Shown here one piece after another: positions 42,761 to 50,996 of a DNA stretch of 52,766 nucleotides. The stretch is from positions 1 through 52,766 of the forward strand of contig JAVVDW010000018.1 in assembly GCA_032251335.1 (NCBI GenBank). The letters are read 5' to 3'. A program made the translations under genes and the position numbers. The notes beneath the pieces were generated by a model. The model saw nothing but the letters and a program-made list of their open reading frames with translations. It made no database searches and had not been told where the DNA came from. The first letter of the stretch is position 1, and every line of letters begins with the position of its first letter. The stretch is from UM-FILTER-40-17 sp032251335. Lineage in GTDB: Bacteria; Bacteroidota; Bacteroidia; Flavobacteriales; Flavobacteriaceae.

Positions 42761-45700
42761 TTATTCCTGATAAAAATGGCTGAAATAGGCTTCGTGTCTG
42801 TCAAAAATGTCCTGTTGTAGCTCGGCAAAGGGTTCGTCCCTGTTTTTTTCCAACACTTGCGTCAGGCTTCGATATCTTTCTATATTGGTGATGATTTGGT
42901 CTATAAATGCATACTGCAAATCAATGTTCATTTGGTTGAAGTACTCTGCGTATTGCTGAAAGTTTTTGGCCACTTCCAAATACAATTTTTGGGCCTTTTC
43001 TTTTTTGCCGATTTTGTAATATCCATCCACAAAAGGTTCTAAAAGAGAAAAGAAACCGTATTTGTCAACAGGGGTTTGTTCCAACACCAAATCCATAACT
43101 TTTTCGGCTTTGTCGAATTGATTTTCTTTGATCAGTTGGTCGGCAAGACGCCATATATTTCCCCTGAATGAAATACTATTTTTGCGGGTTTCAGGATCGT
43201 GATAGATGTCTCCGTTCATATTGCCCCATTTCCATTCCATCACGTTTTTATACATGGTTTCGGTGTCCACCCTTCCCATCTCATAAGGGTTGTTGGGCGA
43301 TACTGGCGTTTTGATGGGTACCAATTTGTAAGTCAGACCTTCCAATTGTAGGTAATCTTTCATCCAGATATACTCTTCTTTGTTGTAGCTGCCACCGGTG
43401 AAATAAATAGGTCTTTTCCAGTCGTTATTCGCAATGATATCCAGCATCATCAACCTGTTTTTGGGAAGTTGATTGCCAATTTCTATATCGATATAAGGTA
43501 CAATCAATGCAGAATCTTTTTCCTTGACTATGCCATTTTTTAAGACCGCTTCCTTGTCAACAGGAATCCGAATTTTTTTGGTCGGATAAAACACAATTTC
43601 TTCTCCATTAGAGAGTTGCACCTTAGTTTGTGGAGCATCTGAGGCCACCCAACGCATAAAATCGTCAATATCCCAAGTGTTGTCGGTGAGCTCCTGATAA
43701 ATCAAAACATCTCGTGTTCCGTAGCGATATTGCTCGTGTTTGAGTTGAGATGGTATGGGACTGCTCTCGTAAGCTTGTCGCTTCATTTGATCAATATACC
43801 AATCGGTTGCCACCAATGAAGTGTTGATGACACGAACATCAGTTCGTTTGCCTTCAATTTCTTGTGCATACCAAAGCGCAAAAGTGTCGTTGTCGCCGAT
43901 ACTGAAAATAATCGGTTCGCCTTCTTCTTGTATAGATTGTAAATATGCATTGGCGATAGATTGTGCGGTGTATTTATCGGATCGGTCATGGTCGTCCCAA
44001 TTTTGCTGTGCCATCAAAACAGGCACGGCCATCAAGGTGACAACAGTAGAAAACACCGCAGCCAGTTTGCCATTTAATTTGCTTTGAAGCCAATCAAAAA
44101 CGGCATAAGCGCCCATGCCTATCCAGATAGAAAACACATAGAAAGAACCTACCAAAGCATAGTCGCGTTCCCGGGGTTCGAAGGCGCGTTCGTTCAGATA
44201 TATTTTGAGCGCTATCCCTGTAAAAAGGAAGAAAACCAAAAGTATCCAAAAAAAGTTGAGGTGCTTTCTGAAGTGAAAAAGTAAGCCGAGCACACCGAGT
44301 AAAAACGGCAAAAAGAAATACGTATTTCTGCCTTTGTTGTTAGCCATTTCATCCGGTAATTGGGTTTGCGGATAGCCTAAGAAAAACTCATCAACGGCTC
44401 GAATGCCGCTAATCCAATTGCCATTGTTGTCTTGTCTTCCTTGTTCGTCATTTTCTCTACCTACAAAGTTCCACATAAAATAGCGCCAGTACATATAGCT
44501 AAACTGAAATTCGAATAAAAACTTCATATTTTGCAAGAAAGATGGCTTTTTTATATTGAGATAATCGCTGTAATCCACCAAAAATTTATGGTATTGAGGC
44601 ATTTCAACACGCCCGTTTTTGACACCAGATTTGATTTCGCTCACCAACCTTCGAAGCTCTTCATTGCTGCGATACTCGGGTTTGATGGTAAAATCTACCG
44701 GTGCTGTGAAACGCATATAGTTGGCTATGTTTTCGGCTTCCGTGCTCCACATTCGAGGTAAAAATCCTTTTTGGCTGTCGTCAGAATTTTGTTTGACATT
44801 CTGCCATTTGTTCACGATGATATATTTTCTCGTCTTTTCATCCCTTTCATAGTTAGGTTTGTCATCAGTGTATGGATTTTTAGAATCCAAACCCACATAG
44901 GTTTCCGTAAAAAGAGGTCCGAAGAAAAGTTTGGTTTCCGGATATTGTTCCCGGTTATAGTAGGCAAGGAGTTCTCTGGCATCTGCAGGTTTGTTTTCGT
45001 TGATGACTACATTGGCGTTTGCCCGAATAGGGAGCATAATCCAACAAGAAAATCCAATAAAAATAAACAGTACGCAGTGGAGCAGCGTATGAAAATGTAC
45101 CCATTTTCGCTTTTTGGCAAACTTGATAAAATAGACAAAAAAGGCGATAAAAAGGATACCCGCAATGATGGTTCCCGAATTGAAAGGCAACCCAAATGAG
45201 TTGACGAAAAACACTTCGGCACCACCAAAAAACTTTAAAGTATAAGGCAATAAAAACTTGAAAATAATCATCAATATACCTACAACCACAATATTGGCAG
45301 CGATAAAATTTTTGACAGTAATGGTTTTCCAATGTTTAAAGTAGTACAAAAACCCGATGGCGGGAATGGTGAGCAAAGCCATAAAATGCACGCCAAAAGA
45401 AAGACCAATCACAAACGAAATTAAAATTAACCACCGATGGCCTCGTGGCTCCAACATTTCAGATTCCCATCGAAGGCCCAACCAAAACATCAACGACATC
45501 AGCAATGCTGCCATGGCATACACTTCGGCTTCCACTGCATTAAACCAAAAACTGTCAGAAAACGTAAAGGCCAAAGCACCGACAAGCGCACTTCCAAGAA
45601 CAGCCGCGGCTTTTGCGTCAGTCAAGTCCTCGCCATTTCTGACGAGAATTCTTCTAAGCAGGATGGTTGTTGACCAAAAAAGAAAAAGTATGGTAAAAGC

Positions 45701-45961
45701 GCTCGAAAACACGGAAAGATAGTTTACGAGCAGTGCAACATGCGAAGCATCTGTGGCAAACATGGCAAAAAAGGCACCCAACATTTGGTAGAGCGGTGCA
45801 CCGGGCGGGTGACCCACTTGCAATTTTGCTGCTGTAGAAATATATTCGCCGGCGTCCCAAAAACTGGCGGTAGGCTCTACGGTGAGACTATAAGTGATCA
45901 GGGCTGCCATAAAAACTGCCCATCCCAATAAGTTGTTCCAACGTTCAAAATTTGCACTCAT
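42761..45961 (-). CDS. GT117/DUF2723 membrane protein, PMT-like glycosyltransferase
   Basis: This 1066-residue protein has an N-terminal membrane half (about 12 helices) with the DUF2723 start LTYSLTVEPTASFWDAGEYISTAAKLQVGHPPGAPLYQM split by the usual helix break, including the acidic WDAGE site, as in protein O-mannosyltransferase-like GT-C enzymes. The soluble half contains IFSIGDNDTFALWYAQEIEGKRTDVRVIN and a TPR-like C-terminal region (FDKAEKVMDLVLEQ, GKKEKAQKLYLEVAKNF). GT117 proteins are widespread in Bacteroidota and likely glycosylate exported proteins or lipids. The deacetylase gene follows directly. Confidence 0.88.
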   Translation of the reverse strand: MSANFERWNNLLGWAVFMAALITYSLTVEPTASFWDAGEYISTAAKLQVGHPPGAPLYQMLGAFFAMFATDASHVALLVNYLSVFSSAFTILFLFWSTTILLRRILVRNGEDLTDAKAAAVLGSALVGALAFTFSDSFWFNAVEAEVYAMAALLMSLMFWLGLRWESEMLEPRGHRWLILISFVIGLSFGVHFMALLTIPAIGFLYYFKHWKTITVKNFIAANIVVVGILMIIFKFLLPYTLKFFGGAEVFFVNSFGLPFNSGTIIAGILFIAFFVYFIKFAKKRKWVHFHTLLHCVLFIFIGFSCWIMLPIRANANVVINENKPADARELLAYYNREQYPETKLFFGPLFTETYVGLDSKNPYTDDKPNYERDEKTRKYIIVNKWQNVKQNSDDSQKGFLPRMWSTEAENIANYMRFTAPVDFTIKPEYRSNEELRRLVSEIKSGVKNGRVEMPQYHKFLVDYSDYLNIKKPSFLQNMKFLFEFQFSYMYWRYFMWNFVGRENDEQGRQDNNGNWISGIRAVDEFFLGYPQTQLPDEMANNKGRNTYFFLPFLLGVLGLLFHFRKHLNFFWILLVFFLFTGIALKIYLNERAFEPRERDYALVGSFYVFSIWIGMGAYAVFDWLQSKLNGKLAAVFSTVVTLMAVPVLMAQQNWDDHDRSDKYTAQSIANAYLQSIQEEGEPIIFSIGDNDTFALWYAQEIEGKRTDVRVINTSLVATDWYIDQMKRQAYESSPIPSQLKHEQYRYGTRDVLIYQELTDNTWDIDDFMRWVASDAPQTKVQLSNGEEIVFYPTKKIRIPVDKEAVLKNGIVKEKDSALIVPYIDIEIGNQLPKNRLMMLDIIANNDWKRPIYFTGGSYNKEEYIWMKDYLQLEGLTYKLVPIKTPVSPNNPYEMGRVDTETMYKNVMEWKWGNMNGDIYHDPETRKNSISFRGNIWRLADQLIKENQFDKAEKVMDLVLEQTPVDKYGFFSLLEPFVDGYYKIGKKEKAQKLYLEVAKNFQQYAEYFNQMNIDLQYAFIDQIITNIERYRSLTQVLEKNRDEPFAELQQDIFDRHEAYFSHFYQE

Positions 45962-46097
45962 ATTTGATAGTTACAATTGACCGGACGAATTTAAGAATAA
46001 ATTTAGGATGCTTTTCGTTAAATAGTACTTAATGCGGAAACGGAGGTTAAATCCCGCTTTAGTTCAAATAAAATGCACACACAAATTCAGAAAAAAG

Positions 46098-46128
46098 TTT
46101 GTGCAACCAAAAGTTTGTATTAAATTTG
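46098..46128 (+). promoter_or_regulatory. promoter of tRNA-Gln
   Basis: TTTG at 46098-46101, a 19-base spacer, then TAAATTTG at 46121-46128, 12 bases before the tRNA. Confidence 0.8.
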
Positions 46129-46140
46129 CAACCTGATTTT

Positions 46141-46213
46141 TGGTCTATGGTGTAACTGGCAACACGTCTGGTTTTGGTCCAGAAGAGTCTAGGTTCGAGC
46201 CCTAGTAGACCAA
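46141..46213 (+). tRNA. tRNA-Gln (TTG)
   Basis: Acceptor arms TGGTCTA and TAGACCA pair; the anticodon stem TCTGG/CCAGA encloses TTTTGGT with anticodon TTG; the T arm CTAGG-TTCGAGC-CCTAG is intact. CCA is not encoded. Confidence 0.96.
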
Positions 46214-46220
46214 CAGAAAT

Positions 46221-46252
46221 AAAACCTCTGACTAAACTAGTTGGAGGTTTTT
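46221..46252 (+). terminator. intrinsic terminator after tRNA-Gln
   Basis: AAAACCTC and GAGGTTTT form an 8-bp stem around a 15-base loop, with T following. It ends the tRNA transcript. Confidence 0.65.
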
Positions 46253-46298
46253 GCTTTTCGGTACATAAGGACCAGCAGTTTCTCCCAATTTTGTCCGG

Positions 46299-46820
46299 CT
46301 ATTTTCTTCGAGGCGGGTATTTAGCTAAAATTTTTCCAATCAGATTGGCGTAGTAAATTTCGCGTTCCTCCGGATTGGCACGTGCTTTTACTTTGCTGGC
46401 CAACTGCCCTTGCCAAACCTGGCTGCCGGAGGTAACATCCACAAAATCGATCGTGATTCTCTGATTCAGTACATTGCCGCCTACCGGGAAACCCGTGGAG
46501 ACGGTTCCGCCGGATCTTCTGCCAAAAGTGCCGAAGCCGATACCCACACTTTGTTGTGAAGGCGTTTCAAATTGGCTTGTATAAAAATTGACAAAGAAAT
46601 CCGGATTGTCGCCGCGTCGAATGCCTTTTACCGATAATTGCCTTTCCAGCTGGTCGATGACTCTTTTTTCATCGAGTTCGCTCAGGCCGGATTTCAGTTC
46701 GGGATAGAAGTTGAAAGTGCGATACTTCGAAAAGTCTGCCCGGTTGTCAAAGTCATAACTCACCTTGGGGCCACATGCCAACAGGAAAGAGAGTGCGAAA
46801 AGGGATAAAATTTTTTTCAT
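46299..46820 (-). CDS. DUF4136 lipoprotein
   Basis: This 173-residue protein has a lipoprotein signal (MKKILSLFALSFLLACGP, Cys 16) and the DUF4136 pattern: VSYDFDNRADFSKYRTFNF, LDEKRVIDQLERQLSVKGI, NPDFFVNFYTSQ, and a C-terminal SQVWQGQLASKVKA with PEEREIYYANLIGKILAKYPP. The Gly/Ser/Thr-rich stretch in the middle looks like a surface loop. The function is unknown; it should be attached to the periplasmic face of a membrane. Confidence 0.87.
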   Translation of the reverse strand: MKKILSLFALSFLLACGPKVSYDFDNRADFSKYRTFNFYPELKSGLSELDEKRVIDQLERQLSVKGIRRGDNPDFFVNFYTSQFETPSQQSVGIGFGTFGRRSGGTVSTGFPVGGNVLNQRITIDFVDVTSGSQVWQGQLASKVKARANPEEREIYYANLIGKILAKYPPRRK

Positions 46821-46859
46821 AAGTTATTTTTCAGTCAGTTCCTACAAAAATTAAACCAA

Positions 46860-47753
46860 TCAATGCGTAAGTTCCTTAAAGAGTGCTTCAAGTTTGACGT
46901 GTTTAGCGCGGAGTTGTACGATGGAAAGTTGGTTGTCGTGCGCAAAATCAAAAACCGCCGGGCGCATATCTTGGGTGGTTTCAAATGTAATTTCCCAAGC
47001 CAAACCGTCAGGGTTTTCTACCTTTTTTACATGCGGTAAACGCTTGAGTAAAACGTCTTCTATACGGTAGTCAAACTCGACAACCAAAGTGTTTTCGTCA
47101 GATTTGGAGAGGGTTTCTACTTTCTGTTTTCCAACCAATTTTCCTTGGTGTAAAATGAGTACTTCTTCGCAAACCGCCTCTACTTCTTGTAAAATATGAG
47201 AAGAAAAGAAAACGGTTTTTTCTCTTCCCAATTCTTTGATGAGTTGTCGAATGTCTCCCAACTGGTTTGGATCGAGGCCTGTAGTGGGTTCGTCCAGCAG
47301 CAATACTTTAGAATCGTGTATCAGTGCAGCAGCCAAACCTACACGTTGCTTGTAACCTTTAGAAAGGGTTTCAATTTTTTGTTTGCCAACCTCAGACAAA
47401 CCCGTTTTTACCATGACCGCTTCGATGTTCGATTTGGAAACACCGTGTAGCCGGGCACAAAAAGATAAATATTCGGAAACATACAGATTGTCATACAGCG
47501 CATTTTGTTCGGCCAAATAACCTATAGATTTTTTGACAGCGAGAGATTCTTTGGAAATATCGAAACCGTTTACCATTGCCCTACCGCTATCTGCACAGAG
47601 TTGCCCTGTCAAGATTTTCATCAGGGTAGATTTTCCGGCGCCGTTAGGTCCCAAAAAGCCTGTTACGCTTCCTTTTTTAAGAGAAAAACTTACATTATCT
47701 AAGGCTTTTTTAGATCCAAATTGCTTTGATATATTCTCAACTTGTAGACTCAT
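46860..47753 (-). CDS. gldA: ABC transporter ATPase, GldA-type
   Basis: This 297-residue ATPase has Walker A GFLGPNGAGKST, Q-loop YLAEQNALYDNL, signature LSKGYKQRVGL, Walker B VLLLDEPTTGLDP and H-loop FFSSHILQEVE, followed by a C-terminal regulatory domain. Length and sequence match GldA of gliding Bacteroidota, where it works with GldF and GldG. Those partner genes are not adjacent here, so the gliding role is inferred by family only. TATTTTTG at 47770-47777 is a likely -7 element. The gene is divergent from the aromatic operon. Confidence 0.8.
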   Translation of the reverse strand: MSLQVENISKQFGSKKALDNVSFSLKKGSVTGFLGPNGAGKSTLMKILTGQLCADSGRAMVNGFDISKESLAVKKSIGYLAEQNALYDNLYVSEYLSFCARLHGVSKSNIEAVMVKTGLSEVGKQKIETLSKGYKQRVGLAAALIHDSKVLLLDEPTTGLDPNQLGDIRQLIKELGREKTVFFSSHILQEVEAVCEEVLILHQGKLVGKQKVETLSKSDENTLVVEFDYRIEDVLLKRLPHVKKVENPDGLAWEITFETTQDMRPAVFDFAHDNQLSIVQLRAKHVKLEALFKELTH

Positions 47754-47819
47754 CGCATAGGATTATAAGCAAAAATATACATTCCGTAAACGATATTTCA
47801 CAAAAAAAATAAAAAACAA

Positions 47820-47851
47820 TTGATTTTTTTCAAACAGAATTTTTACTTTAG
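47820..47851 (+). promoter_or_regulatory. promoter of the Phe/Tyr operon leader
   Basis: TTG at 47820-47822, a 21-base spacer, then TACTTTAG (one off TAnnTTTG) at 47844-47851. Transcription should begin a few bases before the leader-peptide ATG at 47860. Confidence 0.55.
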
Positions 47852-47859
47852 CACCCGAA

Positions 47860-47943
47860 ATGAAAACAACAAACAACTTTTTCGGTTTTTACTATTTCTA
47901 CTTCTATTTTGGAAGCAGGAAGGGACATGCCATGAGTTGTTGA
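47860..47943 (+). CDS. Phe/Tyr leader peptide of the pheA operon
   Basis: A 27-codon ORF starts MKTTNN and continues FFGFYYFYFYFG, then SRKGHAMSC and a TGA stop. Codons 7-17 contain six Phe and four Tyr. The gene downstream makes prephenate dehydratase, and the operon also holds tyrA, so the two amino acids being counted are the products of the pathway. This is the classic sign of ribosome-mediated transcription attenuation. A terminator hairpin begins 21 bases after the stop. Confidence 0.85.
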   Translation: MKTTNNFFGFYYFYFYFGSRKGHAMSC

Positions 47944-47963
47944 TAAAATATCACATCACCATT

Positions 47964-47996
47964 AAAGTCCCGACAGTAAATCGGGGCTTTTTTTTT
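47964..47996 (+). terminator. attenuator hairpin upstream of pheA
   Basis: AAAGTCCCGA and TCGGGGCTTT pair over 10 bp (one G-T) around CAGTAAA and are followed by a further six T. GGGAC at 47922-47926, inside the 3' part of the leader ORF, can pair with GTCCC at 47967-47971 and would break the terminator stem. This gives the two exclusive structures needed for attenuation. Confidence 0.85.
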
Positions 47997-48005
47997 AGAG
48001 AAAAT

Positions 48006-48833
48006 ATGCAAAAACCGGTAGCCATACAAGGCGTTTTAGGATCTTTTCACCACATAGTGGCTCAACATTTTTTTAACCCGGGAGTGCCCGTCAGAGAATG
48101 TATGACGTTTAACGAATTGGTTAAAAGTTTAGTAAAAGGCAAAACAGATGTGGCAGTCATGGCCATTGAAAATTCTATTGCGGGCTCTATCATACCCAAC
48201 TATGCGTTGATAGACGAGTATGACCTGCAAATCATAGGTGAATACTACATACCGGTTCACCACAACCTGATGATGCTGGCCGGACAAAAGCTACAGGCAG
48301 TTGCCGAAGTCTGGTCGCACCCGATGGCACTGTTACAATGCCGCGTTTTCTTTGACAAACATCCGCACATAAAATTGGTTGAAGACAAAGACACTGCCGA
48401 GGTTGCCAGACGCATAGCGCGTGATAACCTCAAAGGCATCGCTGCCATTGCGAGCAAACAAGCTGCCGAACTGTACGGCTTGGAAATTGTAGCACCCGAA
48501 ATACAAACCATCAACAACAACAGCACGCGTTTTGTAATTGTGTCTCGCCAAGGCGAAAATCCTGTGGGCAATGGCTTTAACAAGGCGTCTATCAAGTTTA
48601 TCGTCAACCACCACCCCGGCAGTTTGGCCGCCTTGCTCAATGTGATGAACGATTGTCGCCTCAACCTCACAAAAATCCAGTCGCTACCCATTATAAATGA
48701 GCCTTGGAAATATGCTTTTTTTGCCGATTTCACTTTTGAAGACAAAGCGCATTACGAAAAAGCAGTAGCGTTGGTCAATATCATGGCAGCCGAGTTTAAG
48801 ATTTTAGGAGAATACAAAACATTTGAAAAATGA
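48006..48833 (+). CDS. pheA: prephenate dehydratase
   Basis: This 275-residue single-function enzyme decarboxylates and dehydrates prephenate to phenylpyruvate. It has IQGVLGSFHHIVAQHFF, AVMAIENSIAGSIIPNY, and the catalytic Thr-Arg-Phe in NNSTRFVIVS. A C-terminal ACT domain follows (SIKFIVNHHPGSLAALLNV). The ESRP motif of Phe-binding ACT domains reads QSLP here, a form I associate with Bacteroidota. I start at the ATG just after the attenuator (48006); the longer upstream frame would translate the terminator. The aminotransferase gene overlaps by 4 bases. Confidence 0.93.
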   Translation: MQKPVAIQGVLGSFHHIVAQHFFNPGVPVRECMTFNELVKSLVKGKTDVAVMAIENSIAGSIIPNYALIDEYDLQIIGEYYIPVHHNLMMLAGQKLQAVAEVWSHPMALLQCRVFFDKHPHIKLVEDKDTAEVARRIARDNLKGIAAIASKQAAELYGLEIVAPEIQTINNNSTRFVIVSRQGENPVGNGFNKASIKFIVNHHPGSLAALLNVMNDCRLNLTKIQSLPIINEPWKYAFFADFTFEDKAHYEKAVALVNIMAAEFKILGEYKTFEK

Positions 48834-49987
48834 CAGCACCCGCAGCGCATTTGGTCCATATACAGGAATATTATTTTTCGCAAAAACTGCGAGAGGTAAA
48901 CCAACGCATTGCTTCCGGAAAACCGGTAATCAATTTGGGCATTGGCAGTCCCGATTTGTCACCTCCGGCTGAGGTTGGTATAGCCCTTTCGGCAGCACTT
49001 TCTCACTCCAAAGCGCATATGTATCAAAGTTATCAAGGTTTGCCCGAGTTGCGCGAGGCCATGGCATCATTCTACCAAACACATTTCAACACCAAGCTAG
49101 ATCCACAGACGGAAATTTTGCCACTGATGGGCTCTAAGGAAGGCATTTTTCATATTTCCAAAGCTTTTTTAAATCCGGGCGATGCCGTTTTGATTCCCAA
49201 TCCGGGCTATCCAACTTATACATCGGTCACTTACCTGAATCACGCCAAGCCTATTTACTACGATTTGCGGGCCGACAAGGGTTGGTTACCCGATTTTGAC
49301 GCACTCGAAAAAACAGATCTTACCAACGTGAAGCTGATGTGGATAAGCTATCCACATATGCCAACCGGCGCAAATGCGACCAAAAAGGACCTCGAAAAAA
49401 TGCTGACTTTTGCCAAAAAGCATCAGATTTTGCTGGTCAATGACAATCCGTACAGTTTTATATTAAATGCAAATCCGACTAGTATTTTTGAAATAGCAGA
49501 TGCACGCGAACACGCGTTGGAACTCAATTCACTCAGCAAAACTTTTAATATGGCGGGCTGGCGCGTCGGGATGCTTTTGGGTAGCCAAGCACATCTCAAA
49601 GAAGTGTTGAAAGTAAAAAGCAATATGGATTCCGGGATGTTTTACGGGATTCAACAAGGCGCTATTGCGGCACTTAAAACCTCAAAAAATTGGTTAGACA
49701 ATCAAAATGAAACCTACCGCAGGCGGCGGGAAAAGGTTTGGGAAATTGCTCGTATTTTGGGTTGTACGTATGACAAAGATGCCTCCGGACTTTTTGTATG
49801 GGCAAAACATCCGGAAAAGTACGATACATTGGCATTGGTAGATACCTTGCTGTATGAAGCAGATGTTTTTGTGGCTCCGGGAACCATTTTTGGCAGCAAC
49901 GGGAATGGTTATATTCGCTTTTCGTTGTGTGTGGATATGGAGCAACTTCAAAAGGTGTACGATAGAATTTTAAATTTATCTTTATGA
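48830..49987 (+). CDS. class I/II PLP-dependent aminotransferase (aromatic)
   Basis: This 385-residue fold-type I aminotransferase has YQGLPELREAMASFY, PNPGYPTYTSVT, NDNPYSFI, the PLP-lysine motif SLSKTFNMAGWRVG and the closing RFSLCV segment. Its placement between pheA and tyrA makes it the likely transaminase for phenylpyruvate and 4-hydroxyphenylpyruvate. It may also serve other amino acids, as related enzymes do. It overlaps pheA by 4 bases (ATGA). Confidence 0.9.
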   Translation: MTAPAAHLVHIQEYYFSQKLREVNQRIASGKPVINLGIGSPDLSPPAEVGIALSAALSHSKAHMYQSYQGLPELREAMASFYQTHFNTKLDPQTEILPLMGSKEGIFHISKAFLNPGDAVLIPNPGYPTYTSVTYLNHAKPIYYDLRADKGWLPDFDALEKTDLTNVKLMWISYPHMPTGANATKKDLEKMLTFAKKHQILLVNDNPYSFILNANPTSIFEIADAREHALELNSLSKTFNMAGWRVGMLLGSQAHLKEVLKVKSNMDSGMFYGIQQGAIAALKTSKNWLDNQNETYRRRREKVWEIARILGCTYDKDASGLFVWAKHPEKYDTLALVDTLLYEADVFVAPGTIFGSNGNGYIRFSLCVDMEQLQKVYDRILNLSL

Positions 49988-50079
49988 AATCCTATAAACT
50001 AAATTTGGCAAACCAACCGATGTTGTATATAGGCATTTCGTACCTATGTAGATTAAAGTAGCAGCATGACTGATAAAAA

Positions 50080-50097
50080 CACTTGTACTGAGCAAAA
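50080..50097 (+). repeat. short interspersed repeat (ACTTGTAYTGAGC type), copy 2
   Basis: CACTTGTACTGAGCAAAA matches 15 of 18 positions of the inverted copy at 10470-10487. It occupies part of the 133-base gap between the aminotransferase gene and tyrA. Nothing else is supported in that gap. Confidence 0.4.
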
Positions 50098-50120
50098 TCA
50101 AAAATGAATGAAATAAACAG

Positions 50121-50981
50121 ATGAAGAAACTGGCGATTATAGGATTGGGATTGATAGGCGGCTCTTTGTCATTAGACATGAAAAGACTGTTTCCGGAATT
50201 GGTGCGCGTTGGGTTTGACGCCAATCCGGATCACCTTCGTTTGGCACAAGAAAACGGTTTGATAGAAAGAGCCGCCACCGAATCTGATTTGACGGATGCA
50301 GATTGGGTGGTGGTTTCTGTTCCTGTGAATGTGGCCTGTGGTTTGTTGGAATCCTTATTGCACAGTGTAGGAGAGAACACTTTGGTGCTGGATGTGGGTT
50401 CCACCAAAGCAGATATTTGCCGTATGGTAAAGCACCATCCGAGGAGGGCTCATTTTTTGGCCACGCATCCTATTGCCGGTACGGAATTTTCGGGTCCAAC
50501 GGCGGCTATTCGTTCTTTGTTTCAAGGAAAAACACAGATGATTTGTGAGGCAAACCATACCCGCGATGATTTGCGCACCGCTGCCCTGCAAGTTTTTGCC
50601 CTGTTGGGCATGCGTGTCGCATACATGACACCGGAAGAGCACGATAAACACATCGCCTATGTGTCGCACCTCTCGCATATCAGTTCATTTATGCTGGGCA
50701 AAACGGTGTTGGAAATCGAAAAAAACGAGAAAAACATCTTTGATATGGCAGGCAGTGGTTTTGGTTCTACCGTGCGCTTGGCCAAAAGTTCGCCTGCCAT
50801 GTGGACACCTATTTTTATACAAAACAAAACCAATGTACTCACGGCTCTAGATGAATACATAGACAACCTAAAAACGTTTAGGAATAAAATCGAAACCGAA
50901 AACTATGAAGCATTGTATCGGGACATGGAAGATACCAATCACATCAAGCAAATTTTAAAAGGAATTTATAACGAAGAATAG
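50121..50981 (+). CDS. tyrA: prephenate dehydrogenase
   Basis: This 286-residue NAD-dependent enzyme converts prephenate to 4-hydroxyphenylpyruvate for tyrosine. It has the Rossmann start MKKLAIIGLGLIGGSLSLDM, SVPVNVACGLLE, DVGSTKADI, THPIAGTEFSGP (substrate His) and the helical domain with TPEEHDKHIAYVSHLSHI. No ACT domain is attached, so control is likely at the attenuator. It is 15 bases before the DAHP synthase gene. Confidence 0.93.
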   Translation: MKKLAIIGLGLIGGSLSLDMKRLFPELVRVGFDANPDHLRLAQENGLIERAATESDLTDADWVVVSVPVNVACGLLESLLHSVGENTLVLDVGSTKADICRMVKHHPRRAHFLATHPIAGTEFSGPTAAIRSLFQGKTQMICEANHTRDDLRTAALQVFALLGMRVAYMTPEEHDKHIAYVSHLSHISSFMLGKTVLEIEKNEKNIFDMAGSGFGSTVRLAKSSPAMWTPIFIQNKTNVLTALDEYIDNLKTFRNKIETENYEALYRDMEDTNHIKQILKGIYNEE

Positions 50982-50996
50982 CAATTAATTATCATT

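Noticed and set aside
47820..48005. N-terminal extension of PheA
   Set aside because: It runs through the leader peptide and terminator hairpin in another frame; family homology begins at the ATG at 48006.
50065..50124. Two tiny ORFs (13 and 6 codons) before tyrA as another leader
   Set aside because: No amino-acid bias, no hairpin or terminator, and no resemblance to the MK-[C/H]-PCKN family. Part is a dispersed repeat.
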